64,000 bases of DNA from JBCBDX01 sp039815825 (GCA_039815825.1 JBCBYO010000002.1:62001-126000), one strand, 5' to 3'. Shown: positions 25,735 to 35,593, counted from the stretch's first letter. Program-made: numbers and translations. The notes: generated from the letters alone by a model not told the origin.

Positions 25735-26685
25735 ATGTTCGCCTATGTCGTCCGCCGTCTGGCAACCGTCTTAACAACAATGCTCGCCGCAAGCCTCATC
25801 GTGTTTGCGGTTTTGCAGATAGTACCCGGCGATCCGGCCCGGCTGATGCTCGGCATCAATGCCACGCAGGACGCAGTCGACAATCTCCGCGAGCAGCTCA
25901 ACCTCGATGACCCGCTCCACGTCCGATATTTAACCTGGTTGGTCGACATGGTGCGCGGTGACTTCGGCAATTCCTATACTTATTCGGTCCCGGTGCGCGA
26001 ACTGGTTGCAGAACGCATTATTGTATCAGTTCCCCTCGCATTGCTTGCGCTGACCCTCTCGACAATCGTTGCGATACCCGTCGGGATTTTCACCGCAAGC
26101 CGCCACGGTACCGCGACTGATACCGCAACGATGGCCGCCACGCAGTTCGGGATCGCAATTCCCAATTTTTGGTTTGCGCTGCTGCTGGTTTATGTGTTTG
26201 CCATCACACTGCGCTGGGTACCCGCAGGCGGGTTTCCCGGCTGGCACGAAGGACTTTGGCCCGCTTTACAATCCCTACTACTTCCAGCCATTGCGCTCGC
26301 TTTGCCCCAAGCTGCAATATTGTCCCGGATAACGCGCTCTGCGTTGTTGGAAACACTGCACGAAGATTACATCCGGACGGCCCGCGCCAAAGGCCTGCCA
26401 GCCCGCCGCGTTCTTTGGCATCACGCTTTGCGCAATGCCATGATCCCCGTGCTGACCATTATGGGTTTGCAATTCGCGTTCCTTCTGGCCGGCACAATCA
26501 TTATCGAAAATGTGTTCTATCTGCCCGGCCTTGGGCGCCTTGTTTTCCAGGCCATACAACAGCTTGATTTAATCGTCGTTCAAAGTGTCGTCACGCTATT
26601 GGTCGCGGCAGTCATCGCCGTCAATTTCCTCGTCGACCTTGCCTATGCTTGGGCCGATCCACGGTTGAGGTCCCGCACCCGATGA
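25735..26685 (+). CDS. ABC transporter permease, DppB/OppB type
   Basis: The 316-residue inner-membrane permease begins MFAYVVRRLATVLTTMLAASLIVFAVLQIVPGDPA, the typical first helix and signature of DppB-like permeases. It carries the ATPase-coupling EAA loop around ARAKGLPARRVLWHHALRNAMIPVLT and ends with the usual FLVDLAYAWADPRLR. Six hydrophobic segments are visible. It overlaps the next permease gene by 4 bases. Confidence 0.93.
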   Translation: MFAYVVRRLATVLTTMLAASLIVFAVLQIVPGDPARLMLGINATQDAVDNLREQLNLDDPLHVRYLTWLVDMVRGDFGNSYTYSVPVRELVAERIIVSVPLALLALTLSTIVAIPVGIFTASRHGTATDTATMAATQFGIAIPNFWFALLLVYVFAITLRWVPAGGFPGWHEGLWPALQSLLLPAIALALPQAAILSRITRSALLETLHEDYIRTARAKGLPARRVLWHHALRNAMIPVLTIMGLQFAFLLAGTIIIENVFYLPGLGRLVFQAIQQLDLIVVQSVVTLLVAAVIAVNFLVDLAYAWADPRLRSRTR

Positions 26686-27557
26686 GTGATGCTAATCTGC
26701 TGGCTACCGAGCATGACGATTTCCGACATATTGTGCGACGCGCACTCCAAAACCGATCCTTCGTCGTCGGATTGGTCATTACGCTGACGGTAATCACGAT
26801 AGCGTTGGTTTCCTTCGTGTGGACACCCTATGACGTCACCAAACTTGTCATTGCTGACCGCTTGAAGCCACCATCAATGACCCATTGGATCGGGACAGAT
26901 CATTTCGGGCGAGACATCGCCTCCATGATCATGGAAGGCGCGCGCAATTCGATTGCGGTGGCACTGGTTGCTGTAGCAATCGGCATTCTGGTGGGTGTAC
27001 CCATCGGTTGCTGGGCCGCCGCGAAACGCGGTGCCATTGATGAAGTCTTGATGCGCGGTTCAGACATAGTTTTTGCGTTCCCCGCGTTATTGTCAGCCGT
27101 GATGATTACCGCGATATTCGGACCCGGTGCGGTGAACGCTATCATCGCGATCGGTATCTTCAACATACCTGTTTTCGCTCGCGTTGCGCGCGGCGCGGCG
27201 CTTTCCATTTGGCCGCGGGAATTCATCTTGTCAGCGCGCGCATCGGGCAAATCCGACGCCCGGATAACGCTCGAACACATACTGCCAAACATCGCCAACC
27301 TATTGCTCGTACAAGGCACAATCCAGTTTTCGCTGGGCATTTTGGCAGAAGCCGGTCTTTCCTACGTCGGTCTTGGAGCCCAGCCGCCAAATCCGTCATG
27401 GGGGCGTATGCTTTCAGAAGCGCAGACCATGATGGCCATAGCGCCGCAAATGGCCATTGCGCCAGGCGTTGCTATCATCATCACCGTGCTGGGCTTGAAC
27501 CTTTTAGGTGATGGTTTACGCGATGTTCTTGATCCCAAATTGCGCAGGGATCGCTGA
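26682..27557 (+). CDS. ABC transporter permease, DppC/OppC type
   Basis: The 291-residue second permease has an N-terminal helix (FVVGLVITLTVITIALVSFVW), then HWIGTDHFGRDIASMIMEGARNS, the hallmark DppC motif, and an EAA loop near ARASGKSDARITLEHILPNI. ATG 26682 was chosen for its 4-base overlap with the first permease. Its stop overlaps the ATPase start by one base (TGATG), so the importer genes are tightly coupled. Confidence 0.93.
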   Translation: MSDANLLATEHDDFRHIVRRALQNRSFVVGLVITLTVITIALVSFVWTPYDVTKLVIADRLKPPSMTHWIGTDHFGRDIASMIMEGARNSIAVALVAVAIGILVGVPIGCWAAAKRGAIDEVLMRGSDIVFAFPALLSAVMITAIFGPGAVNAIIAIGIFNIPVFARVARGAALSIWPREFILSARASGKSDARITLEHILPNIANLLLVQGTIQFSLGILAEAGLSYVGLGAQPPNPSWGRMLSEAQTMMAIAPQMAIAPGVAIIITVLGLNLLGDGLRDVLDPKLRRDR

Positions 27558-29188
27558 TGTCAGAGACGCCGGTTCTTAAAATCGAAAAGCTGAACTTGGA
27601 AATCGGCCCAAAGCCGATACTGCGCGACATCAACGTCACCGTCCGTCCGGGCACAGTCCATGCCATAGTGGGCGAAAGTGGTTCGGGCAAATCCATGACA
27701 GCCCTGACTGCCATGCGCCTGCTCCCCCATGGCGCAAAGCCATCCGGGGCTATCCATTTTCAACAACGCAATTTGCTCACTCTGTCGGAACCAGAGATGT
27801 GCGCTCTGCGTGGCGACGATATCGGCATGGTGTTTCAAGAGCCTATGACGGCTCTTAATCCGGTCAAGACGATTGGCGAACAGGTCGCCGAAGGCATTCG
27901 GTGGCACGAAGGTGCTACGCGCAGCGATGCCGAAGATCGCGCCCGGCATTTGCTCGACCGGGTCGGATTACCCGAAAAGCAATTCCCGCTGGATCGGTAT
28001 CCGCATGAATTGTCCGGTGGTCAAAGGCAGCGGGTTGTGATCGCCATCGCTTGCGCCCTCAAACCCAAACTTCTCATTGCCGACGAACCGACAACAGCGC
28101 TCGATGTGGTTCTCCAAAAGCAAATTCTCGACTTATTACGTTTATTGGTCGACGAGGACGGTATGGGCATGATCCTGATCAGCCACGATCTGGGCGTTGT
28201 CGCAGACATGGCCGACGACCTGACCGTGTTGCGTGACGGTACAATCCAAGAAGCTGGGTCGGCGGTAGATGTACTGCACCATCAGCGTCATGCTTACACC
28301 CGCCAATTGGCAGAGGCCTCCACCCATGTGCCCGGTTGGGAAAATCGCAAAGCGCCGCGGTCGGATGTCCCCCTCCTATTGCTCGAAAATGTCGGTAAAG
28401 ACTATCCCGGCAGACGTACCGGCCTGTTTTCAACGGCGGAACCCTTCCGCGCCGTCGACCAAGTCAGCTTCGCTATTCCGGAGGGGCGATCCGTCGGCCT
28501 TGTGGGTCGGTCAGGCTGCGGAAAATCGACGCTCGCCCGGATGATCCTGGCGCTGGATAAACCCACATCAGGCTCCATCAATCTGCACGGCATCGATACA
28601 GCCAAGGCGAGCGGTACCGAAATGGAAAGCCTGCGCCGAGATATGCAAGTGGTCTTTCAGGATCCCTATGGGTCATTTAATCCACGCCGAACGGTAGAAT
28701 GGCTCGTATCTGAACCGTTGCACACACTACCCGACGCGCCGAGCCGATCCGAGCGTCGGGAACGGGTGCTGGAAGCGCTTAAGGAAGTCGGCATGACAAA
28801 GGATGCGCTTGGTCGCTACCCACACGAGTTCTCCGGTGGCCAAAGACAGCGCCTTGCTATTGCTCGCGCGATCATTACGCGGCCCAAACTCATCGTCGCC
28901 GACGAACCTGTATCGGCTTTGGATGTGTCTATCAGGTCGCAAATCCTGGACCTCTTCGCGGTGCTCAACGATCACCTTAAAATCGCGTTCCTCTTCATTA
29001 CCCACGATTTGACGGTCGCGCGCGCGATCACACATGAGGTGATGGTGATGGATGCCGGAAAAATCGTAGAACACGGCCCTGCTGGCGAGGTCTTACACCA
29101 TCCAGAAACTCCAGCAGCGCGCGCGCTCGTTGATGCGGCGCCGGATTTGCAGCAAACCATTAAAGTTCGGATGAGCGCCGCCGGTTAA
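27557..29188 (+). CDS. ABC transporter ATP-binding protein, fused DppD-DppF
   Basis: The 543-residue protein has two complete ATPase cassettes. The first has Walker A GESGSGKSMT, signature LSGGQRQRV and Walker B LLIADEPTTALD. The second has Walker A GRSGCGKSTL, FSGGQRQRL and LIVADEPVSALD. Both halves carry oligopeptide-type features, so one gene replaces the usual dppD plus dppF and powers the importer encoded upstream. Its end overlaps the convergent cobD gene by 4 bases. Confidence 0.93.
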   Translation: MSETPVLKIEKLNLEIGPKPILRDINVTVRPGTVHAIVGESGSGKSMTALTAMRLLPHGAKPSGAIHFQQRNLLTLSEPEMCALRGDDIGMVFQEPMTALNPVKTIGEQVAEGIRWHEGATRSDAEDRARHLLDRVGLPEKQFPLDRYPHELSGGQRQRVVIAIACALKPKLLIADEPTTALDVVLQKQILDLLRLLVDEDGMGMILISHDLGVVADMADDLTVLRDGTIQEAGSAVDVLHHQRHAYTRQLAEASTHVPGWENRKAPRSDVPLLLLENVGKDYPGRRTGLFSTAEPFRAVDQVSFAIPEGRSVGLVGRSGCGKSTLARMILALDKPTSGSINLHGIDTAKASGTEMESLRRDMQVVFQDPYGSFNPRRTVEWLVSEPLHTLPDAPSRSERRERVLEALKEVGMTKDALGRYPHEFSGGQRQRLAIARAIITRPKLIVADEPVSALDVSIRSQILDLFAVLNDHLKIAFLFITHDLTVARAITHEVMVMDAGKIVEHGPAGEVLHHPETPAARALVDAAPDLQQTIKVRMSAAG

Positions 29189-30141
29189 AAAACGGCCGCC
29201 GCGACTGCTACGAGTATCACACCAGCAAAGAAGGCACGGTCTGCAACTAAAAGGCTGCGTTCGATATCATCGGAATTCGCATCCTTGCGCCCGCGATCAT
29301 TTATAAATGGCTCGTCGGCCACGTCACCGGCATAGATGCGCGGACCGCCCAACGCCAGATCAGTAACCCCGGCCATCGCAGCCTCCGGCCATCCGGCGTT
29401 AGGCGAACGATGGAGCGATGCATCACGGCGTACGATGGCTAAGCTTTCTTGGGCGCGCTCTGGCTTTGTGGCGATTATAAGCAGCGCCGAAAGTCGCGCG
29501 GCGGGCCAGTTCACCCAATCATCAATCTTTGCAGCCGCCCGGCCAAAAGCACGATAACGTTCCGACAAATGGCCAATCATTGAGTCCGCCGTATTGATCA
29601 TTTTATACGCCAATAGCCCCGGCAAGCCTAATACGCCGTACCAAAACGCAGGTGCGACGACCCCATCGGAGAAGTTCTCAGCAAGGCTTTCAATAGCTGC
29701 CCTGCTCACCCCCGCACCATCCAAAGTCGACGGATCACGCCCCACAATCATCGAAACAGCGCGACGGCCACCATCCAAACCGCCAGCGCGTAGACCGCTC
29801 GCAACCGCGCGCACGTGATCGAGCAAAGACTTTTGCGCTAATAGAACCGCAACCAGCACCACTTCAAGCGCAAAGCCTATAACGCCCAACGCGCCAAAAG
29901 CGGTCGAAAGCACGAAACCCAACACCATCGATGCAAGCACCAACATGGCGATAAGAAAAGCACCACGAACGCGGCGTTGATTATAGGAAATGGGCGGGTC
30001 GTTGAGACGCTCATCGCCCCACGTGATGAACTTACCAAACCAAACAACGGGATGAGGAACCCGCCGCCACAGCCAGTCGGGGTCTCCAACCAACCGGTCC
30101 AACAGGAGCGCAATCAGCAAAATGGCCAAGTGCGAGATCAT
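29185..30141 (-). CDS. cobD: adenosylcobinamide-phosphate synthase (CobD/CbiB)
   Basis: The 318-residue integral membrane protein has LLIALLLDRLVGDPDWLWRRVPHPVVWFGK, the CbiB N-terminal signature, then AVSMIVGRDPSTLDGAGVSRAAIESLAENFSDG and KMINTADSMIGH. It joins the aminopropanol arm to adenosylcobyric acid. It is the last gene of the minus-strand cobA-cobB-cobC-cobD set and overlaps cobC by 4 bases. Confidence 0.95.
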   Translation of the reverse strand: MISHLAILLIALLLDRLVGDPDWLWRRVPHPVVWFGKFITWGDERLNDPPISYNQRRVRGAFLIAMLVLASMVLGFVLSTAFGALGVIGFALEVVLVAVLLAQKSLLDHVRAVASGLRAGGLDGGRRAVSMIVGRDPSTLDGAGVSRAAIESLAENFSDGVVAPAFWYGVLGLPGLLAYKMINTADSMIGHLSERYRAFGRAAAKIDDWVNWPAARLSALLIIATKPERAQESLAIVRRDASLHRSPNAGWPEAAMAGVTDLALGGPRIYAGDVADEPFINDRGRKDANSDDIERSLLVADRAFFAGVILVAVAAAVF

Positions 30142-31130
30142 CGCGCAATCCGCCGTAACACGTCGGCCAAACGTTCTAATTCCGCATGGTCACCCGGCAG
30201 GCCAAAACGCAACCACTTTGGCGCATAATCAAAAGGACGCACCAAAACCCGTTCACTCAAAAGAGCTTTACATATCGCGTCTGCACGTGGGTGAGCCGCA
30301 GTTACAAAGAGGTCCGTCGAACCAACCAGTTCAAATCCAGAAGTTTGAAGCGTATGTTCGAGACTGGCGCGCTGCTCGCCAAGCCAGGTACGTGCCTCCG
30401 TCGTCCAACGCACGTCGGACAACGCCTGTTGCCCGACCGCTAACGCGGGCCCCGCCACGGGCCAAGGACCAAGCAATCGCTGCATCAACTCGATGATAAA
30501 CGGCTGCCCAATGGCAAAACCGAGCCGTACGCCTGCCAGACCGAAGAACTTGCCAAATGATTTTAGCACGAGAACATTTTCGCGATCGGCTAGTTCGATC
30601 AATGATCTATCTGGAGCGACATCTGCAAATGCCTCATCAATAACAAGGCAATGACCCATGTCGAGTAGTCGCTCACAGTCGCTTTTGGCCCAAACACGCC
30701 CATCGGGATTGTTGGGATTGCCGATAAATATGACCGCGTTTCCCGCTGAAATTGATTGCAGGTCAGACACGTTTGAAACGGAACGCCCAATCGCGCGGAA
30801 AACCTGCTCATATTCACCATAGGTCGGCGAAACCACGACCGCTTCACGTTCAGGCCAAAGGTGGGGTATCCATTGGATAATGGCCTGCGTTCCGGGACCC
30901 GCCACAATCGCGGCAGCTTCAGGCATCACATAATAGTCACGTGCAGCCGCCAAACATTCGTTCATCGCAGACGCTTGAGGCAAGCGCTCCCAAATCTGGC
31001 GGGGTATTTCAGGCAAAGGGTAGCCACGTGGATTAATGCCGGTCGACAGATCAAGCCAATCATCTGCGTTGCCGCCATGGGCGGCAATCGCGGCGTCCAA
31101 AGCACCACCATGTGGAATGAAACTACTCAT
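30138..31130 (-). CDS. cobC: threonine-phosphate decarboxylase-like PLP enzyme (CobC)
   Basis: The 330-residue fold-type I aminotransferase relative starts MSSFIPHGGALDAAIAAHGG, then WLDLSTGINPRGYP, GNPNNPDGRVW, LVIDEAFADVAPD and the PLP lysine region VLKSFGKFFGLAGVRLGF. It supplies aminopropanol phosphate for the corrin side chain. ATG 31130 was chosen because it overlaps the cobB stop (ATGA); a TTG nine bases upstream is less likely. It is somewhat shorter than some CobC proteins but complete. Confidence 0.93.
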   Translation of the reverse strand: MSSFIPHGGALDAAIAAHGGNADDWLDLSTGINPRGYPLPEIPRQIWERLPQASAMNECLAAARDYYVMPEAAAIVAGPGTQAIIQWIPHLWPEREAVVVSPTYGEYEQVFRAIGRSVSNVSDLQSISAGNAVIFIGNPNNPDGRVWAKSDCERLLDMGHCLVIDEAFADVAPDRSLIELADRENVLVLKSFGKFFGLAGVRLGFAIGQPFIIELMQRLLGPWPVAGPALAVGQQALSDVRWTTEARTWLGEQRASLEHTLQTSGFELVGSTDLFVTAAHPRADAICKALLSERVLVRPFDYAPKWLRFGLPGDHAELERLADVLRRIAR

Positions 31131-32413
31131 TCGACCCAATCGATGACATGCATGTACGAACCCATGACTTGGCCAACCCTCTGCCCGACAGAACCCAAAT
31201 CAACGTCACCGGCATCATGTGCGTGGAACAACGGTTGAGCGTTACCGACTTGCGCAATGGACGTATAGTGAAACTCGTGGCCGCGCAGGTTGCATTCCCA
31301 ACCCGGCACGGCAGACGATGTGAGTTTGCGGTAGCCCAAATGGCGCTTACGTTCAGCAAACGACGTGGTTACCGGCAATAGTCCCAACATCTTATGCGCG
31401 TCACCTTCGGCATCAACAAGCGCATCACCGAGCACCATATAGCCCCCGCACTCGCCATATATGAGCGCGCCTTTTTCCGCCATGCTTTCCATTCCACCTC
31501 GAAAATGATGGGCGCCTGCCAAACGTTGTGCATTTAGCTCGGGATAACCGCCGGGTAAAAAAACCGCATCTGCCCCCTCAGCTGGTGCCTCGTCAGCTAA
31601 CGGTGAAAAGAAGGTCAAAGTCGCCCCTTGAGCATGCCACCCAGCCAGCAAATGCGGATAGCAGAAACTGAATGCTTGGTCGCGGGCAATGGCCATCGTT
31701 TGTCCCAAAGGCGGCAAGCGTGTCGCCGCTGAAGGGGTCGGTACTTCTGCCTCCATAGCCGCCAAACGCGTTAAATCGCAGTGGCTTTCAACCAATCGCG
31801 CGGCCTCTGCGACAAATGTTTCAAGCCCCTTATTTTCCGACGCCTGCACCAAACCCAAATGCCTTGACGGCAAGGATAGACGCGCGTCGCTGGGTACGAC
31901 GCCTAATATCGGCACGTTCAGCTGCTGTAGTGCCCGCGCCAACATGGCATGGTGCCGCTCGCTGCCAACCCGATTGAGGATAACCCCGGCAATCGAAAGA
32001 TCGGTACGATGATTTTGAAACCCAGAAACGAGCGCCGCAACGGACTGCCCCATACGTGAAGCATCGATCACCAGCACGATCGGCAAGCCAAGGAGCGAGG
32101 CAAGGTCGGCGGCGCTACCCGTGTCATCAACCGCACCATCAAAAAGACCCATCATTGCTTCAACGACCAGCGTCCTGCCCTGCCCCTGCGCGGTTGCAAG
32201 TTTCAGCAGCAATTCGCGTCGCATCGCCCAAGGGTCAAGGTTCATACACGGCTCGCCGGTCGCCGCCATGTGAAACGCTGGATCAATATAGTCCGGTCCC
32301 GCTTTGGCCGATGCAACGGGAACACCGCTCTCTTTGAGTGCACGCAAAATGCCAAGCGTCATCACCGTCTTGCCGCTGCCCGATTGCGGCGCCGCGATCA
32401 TGAAGCCGTTCAT
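31127..32413 (-). CDS. cobB: cobyrinate/hydrogenobyrinate a,c-diamide synthase
   Basis: The 428-residue glutamine amidotransferase has the ATP-binding motif IAAPQSGSGKTVMTLGILRAL at its start and a class I-type glutaminase domain with YGECGGYMVLGDAL (Cys nucleophile) and a C-terminal MGSYMHVIDW. It amidates the a and c carboxylates of the corrin ring. ATG 32413 was chosen: it lies 1 base beyond the cobA stop with GAGG upstream and gives the normal MNGFMIAAPQSG start. Confidence 0.94.
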   Translation of the reverse strand: MNGFMIAAPQSGSGKTVMTLGILRALKESGVPVASAKAGPDYIDPAFHMAATGEPCMNLDPWAMRRELLLKLATAQGQGRTLVVEAMMGLFDGAVDDTGSAADLASLLGLPIVLVIDASRMGQSVAALVSGFQNHRTDLSIAGVILNRVGSERHHAMLARALQQLNVPILGVVPSDARLSLPSRHLGLVQASENKGLETFVAEAARLVESHCDLTRLAAMEAEVPTPSAATRLPPLGQTMAIARDQAFSFCYPHLLAGWHAQGATLTFFSPLADEAPAEGADAVFLPGGYPELNAQRLAGAHHFRGGMESMAEKGALIYGECGGYMVLGDALVDAEGDAHKMLGLLPVTTSFAERKRHLGYRKLTSSAVPGWECNLRGHEFHYTSIAQVGNAQPLFHAHDAGDVDLGSVGQRVGQVMGSYMHVIDWVE

Positions 32414-32414
32414 C

Positions 32415-33275
32415 TCAAACGGCCTCGTCTTTGAACCGGCTTCCAAGGGGATCTGGATTCAGCGTCTTTCCACCGGTCAGCGCGCTCCACCAATCAAGCC
32501 CGTCGCGTAGGGTCACGACCTCGCCGAGCACCACAATCGCAGGCGCTTTGACATCATGCTTTTCGGCATCAACCACTGCAGAACCAAGCGAGCTTTGAAC
32601 AACCCGTTGGGCCGGTGTCGCAGCGCGGCTGACAAAGGCCAGTGGTTCGTGCGCCTTGCGACCAGCGGCAAGCAATCTCTCGACAATAGGGGCAATATGT
32701 TTGACTGCCATATACATCACAATCACGGGTGAGCCTTTGGCAACGCTGTCCCAATCAACTGCGCTCGGCACCAAACCGCCCGCGTCATGACCGGTCAAAA
32801 ACGTCACGCAGTGATTGGTGTCGCGGTGCGTCGCAGGAATGCCTGCATAGGCCAAACCACCGATGCCCGCTGTTACCCCCGGCACAACGCGAAACGGGAT
32901 CGAATGGGCGGCCAGTGTCAGCGCTTCTTCCGCGCCGCGACCAAACACAAAAGGGTCGCCACCCTTAAGCCGCAAGACACGTTTTCCCTCGCGCGCCAGA
33001 TCAACAAGCCGAAGCGAAATGTCTCGCTGCTTCGGCGACGGCTTGCCACCACGTTTGCCAGCGTATTCGCGTACCGCGTTCGGATTGGCAAAAGCCAGGC
33101 ACGCGTCATCCACCAGCGCGTCATAGACAATCACATCGGCCTGCTGGAGGGCGTGCACCGCATTGAGCGTTAAAAGACCAGGATCACCAGGGCCCGCGCC
33201 CACAAGCCAAACATGGCCGGGCAAAAAAGCTGGCATGCGATCTTTGGCTGCAAAAATATCGTTTATCCCGCTCAC
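32415..33275 (-). CDS. cobA: uroporphyrinogen-III C-methyltransferase
   Basis: This SUMT-type methyltransferase of 286 residues has WLVGAGPGDPGLLTLNAV, VIVYDALV, GKRGGKPSPKQ, RLKGGDPFVFGRG and VVPGVTAGIGGLAYAGIPATHR, all canonical. It makes precorrin-2 by C2 and C7 methylation. GTG 33275 was chosen (GGAAGAAG upstream; gives MSGINDIFAAKDRMPAFLPGHVW); GTG 33299 is the alternative. It is divergent from cbiD, only about 45 bases apart, so the promoters of both overlap. Confidence 0.94.
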   Translation of the reverse strand: MSGINDIFAAKDRMPAFLPGHVWLVGAGPGDPGLLTLNAVHALQQADVIVYDALVDDACLAFANPNAVREYAGKRGGKPSPKQRDISLRLVDLAREGKRVLRLKGGDPFVFGRGAEEALTLAAHSIPFRVVPGVTAGIGGLAYAGIPATHRDTNHCVTFLTGHDAGGLVPSAVDWDSVAKGSPVIVMYMAVKHIAPIVERLLAAGRKAHEPLAFVSRAATPAQRVVQSSLGSAVVDAEKHDVKAPAIVVLGEVVTLRDGLDWWSALTGGKTLNPDPLGSRFKDEAV

Positions 33276-33320
33276 GATGTTTGACTTCTTCCGATCCACT
33301 CAAGGCTCAACTATAAGGCA

Positions 33321-34460
33321 ATGATGACGCAACCGACACTACCTGATTCCGACGAAGATGATGCCGGATTGCGAAAGCCGGATAAACCGCTTCGGCGTGG
33401 TTGGACAACAGGTGCCTGCGCGACAGCGGCAACAAAAGCGGCGCTTGCAGCACTGTTGGAAGGCAAATTCCCCGACCCCGTGACCATTACCCTGCCCAAA
33501 GGCGAGACGCCCAGCTTCGCCTTGGCTCACGAAGACTTGGGGAACGATCATGCCAAAGCCGGTATCATCAAAGACGCAGGCGATGATCCGGATGTTACCC
33601 ACGGAGCGATGATCATCGCGCAGGTACGGCGGACTAGGCCTGGCGCAGGTATCATCTTCAAAGCAGGAAGCGGCGTCGGGATGGTCACAAAAAAGGGCCT
33701 ACCGATCGAACCGGGAAAGCCTGCGATCAATCCGGTCCCACGTAAAATGATCCGCGAGGTAGTGGAGGAGATTGCCAACAAGCACGCCGTCGCACCCGAC
33801 TTCGAAGTCACCATCTCAGTGCCCGGCGGCGAAGAACTGGCGCGCAAGACCTGGAACCCGCGCCTGGGCATCGTTGGCGGCATATCAATCCTTGGCACGA
33901 CAGGCGTTGTACATCCATTCTCTTGTGCGGCGTGGATACACTCCATCCATCGCGGCGTGGATGTCGCAAGAGCCGCAGGATTGCAGCATGTGTTCGCCGC
34001 CACGGGGTCGACGTCAGAAGCAGCGCTTGTTCGCACCTTTTCACCTGACGAGATCGCCATGATCGATATGGGTGACTTCGCGGGCGGGTTACTGAAATAC
34101 CTGCGGGCGCACCCCATCCCTCGTCTGACGATTGCTGGCGGGTTTGCGAAAATGACGAAGCTTGCCCAAGGCTACCTTGATCTTCACTCGTCGCGCAGCC
34201 AAGTCGATTTGGGCTTCCTTGCAACCCTTGCGCGCAAACGTGGCTTGACTCAACAATTGAGCTTGGCGATTCAAGCCGCCAACACCGCCAAGGAAGCGCT
34301 TGAAATCGCACAGGAAAACCAAATCAACTTGGCAGGTGAAGTAGCAGATAAAGCAGCTGAATCAGCATTTGAAGTCGTCAAACAACAAGGTGTGCGAATC
34401 GACATCATCGTCGTCGATCGTAGTGGCGATTTACTAGCAAAGTCTTTCCGAGATGAATGA
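33321..34460 (+). CDS. cbiD: cobalt-precorrin-5B C1-methyltransferase
   Basis: The 379-residue CbiD has LRRGWTTGACATAATKAALAAL (family start motif), GAGIIFKAGSGVGMVTKKGL, NPRLGIVGGISILGTTGVVHPFS and HVFAATGSTSEAA. CbiD is the C1 methyltransferase of the cobalt-early pathway; P. denitrificans uses the unrelated CobF for this step, and no cobF is seen here. It overlaps cobK by 8 bases. Two adjacent ATGs (33321, 33324) make the exact start ambiguous. Confidence 0.95.
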   Translation: MMTQPTLPDSDEDDAGLRKPDKPLRRGWTTGACATAATKAALAALLEGKFPDPVTITLPKGETPSFALAHEDLGNDHAKAGIIKDAGDDPDVTHGAMIIAQVRRTRPGAGIIFKAGSGVGMVTKKGLPIEPGKPAINPVPRKMIREVVEEIANKHAVAPDFEVTISVPGGEELARKTWNPRLGIVGGISILGTTGVVHPFSCAAWIHSIHRGVDVARAAGLQHVFAATGSTSEAALVRTFSPDEIAMIDMGDFAGGLLKYLRAHPIPRLTIAGGFAKMTKLAQGYLDLHSSRSQVDLGFLATLARKRGLTQQLSLAIQAANTAKEALEIAQENQINLAGEVADKAAESAFEVVKQQGVRIDIIVVDRSGDLLAKSFRDE

Positions 34461-35142
34461 AAAGATTCTGATCCTCGGCGGGACTAAAGAAGCTGCACAG
34501 CTGGCTAAAGAGCTGGTCCTTGAGGTTGGCGAACATGCAGTCATCACCTCATTAGCAGGTCGCACGAAGGAACCCAAGCCGCTCGTGGGCAAGGTTCGCA
34601 TTGGCGGATTCGGCGGCGTCGGGGGATTGGCTGACTACCTCGCCACAAACGCGATCAGTCGCGTAATTGATGCGACCCATCCCTTTGCTGAACAGATCAG
34701 CGCAAATGCCGTCAAGGCATGCCAGCAAACGAAAACACCACTCGATGTACGCACAAGACAACCTTGGGAACGGCAGGCGAACGACAACTGGATTGAAGTT
34801 AGCAGCCTTCAAGAAGCGCGGGAACATATACCGGATGGCGCAACAGCGCTGCTGGCTATTGGCGCGCAGCATCTGAACGTCTTTAATGGCTTGGACCGTG
34901 CCAAGCTGATCGCGCGTACGGTCGATGGCCGGCTACCTGAACATGATCAAACCATCCACAAGTGGATTAAAGGGGTTCCGTCCCTAAACCCTGACGATGA
35001 GCGAAAAATACTCGTCGAACACGCGGTGACACATATTATCTGCCGTAACTCTGGCGGCAAAGGCGCCTATGCCAAAATCGAGGCAGCTCGAATCCTAGGG
35101 CTCCCAGTGATAATCGTTCAGCGCCAAACTGTTCACACTTAA
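34453..35142 (+). CDS. cobK: precorrin-6A reductase
   Basis: The 229-residue CobK/CbiJ has ILILGGTKEAAQLAKEL (nucleotide-binding start), RVIDATHPFAEQISANAVKACQ, and a C-terminal THIICRNSGGKGAYAKIEAARILGLPVIIVQRQ. It reduces the macrocycle of precorrin-6A using NADPH. It overlaps cbiD by 8 bases. It is the last gene of this short plus-strand cob unit. Confidence 0.95.
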   Translation: MNEKILILGGTKEAAQLAKELVLEVGEHAVITSLAGRTKEPKPLVGKVRIGGFGGVGGLADYLATNAISRVIDATHPFAEQISANAVKACQQTKTPLDVRTRQPWERQANDNWIEVSSLQEAREHIPDGATALLAIGAQHLNVFNGLDRAKLIARTVDGRLPEHDQTIHKWIKGVPSLNPDDERKILVEHAVTHIICRNSGGKGAYAKIEAARILGLPVIIVQRQTVHT

Positions 35143-35223
35143 TGGACAATAAGTTGCCAAATTAGTGGATTGTTTTGACGGCACTTAAGGATCATGTCTC
35201 GTCTTCCACGCTGAGGACATATC

Positions 35224-35580
35224 ATGGAATTTATCAAACGCTACGGAATCTGGTGCCCAATCGTTCTAAGTGCGCTTGCCTTTGCCGCCGCAGGCACATT
35301 CAAACTCATGGGCACGCCCGAACTACATCAGTCTTTCGCATTGCTGGGCCTGCCGAGCTGGTTCGGTTACTTCATTGGAACGGCTGAGGTTGCAGGCGCG
35401 ATCGGCTTATTGTTTGCACGTACACGGCTATTGGCCGCGATCGGTCTCGCAATCATCATGGTCGGCGCTGTCTACTTCCATGTCGCATTCACGCCTCTGG
35501 GCCAAACAGTACCAGCTTTGGTTCTCCTCGGTTTCATGCTGCTTATCGTGCACTACCAGCGCGGCCGAAACATCGCTTAG
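35224..35580 (+). CDS. DoxX family membrane protein
   Basis: The 118-residue protein has four hydrophobic helices: AFAAAGTFKLMGTPEL, LGLPSWFGYFIGTAEVAGAIGLLFAR, LAAIGLAIIMVGAVYFHVAFTPL, then PALVLLGFMLLIVHY. This pattern and the early KLMG are typical of DoxX/DoxX-like proteins. The function is unclear; some are linked to redox or sulfur stress. It is not an evident cobalamin protein, though it interrupts the cob region. A strong hairpin follows its stop. Confidence 0.82.
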   Translation: MEFIKRYGIWCPIVLSALAFAAAGTFKLMGTPELHQSFALLGLPSWFGYFIGTAEVAGAIGLLFARTRLLAAIGLAIIMVGAVYFHVAFTPLGQTVPALVLLGFMLLIVHYQRGRNIA

Positions 35581-35593
35581 CATGTTTTTCTTA

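Noticed and set aside
33276..33320. Cobalamin riboswitch between divergent cobA and cbiD
   Set aside because: The gap is only about 45 bases, too short for such an element; no B12-box-like sequence is present.
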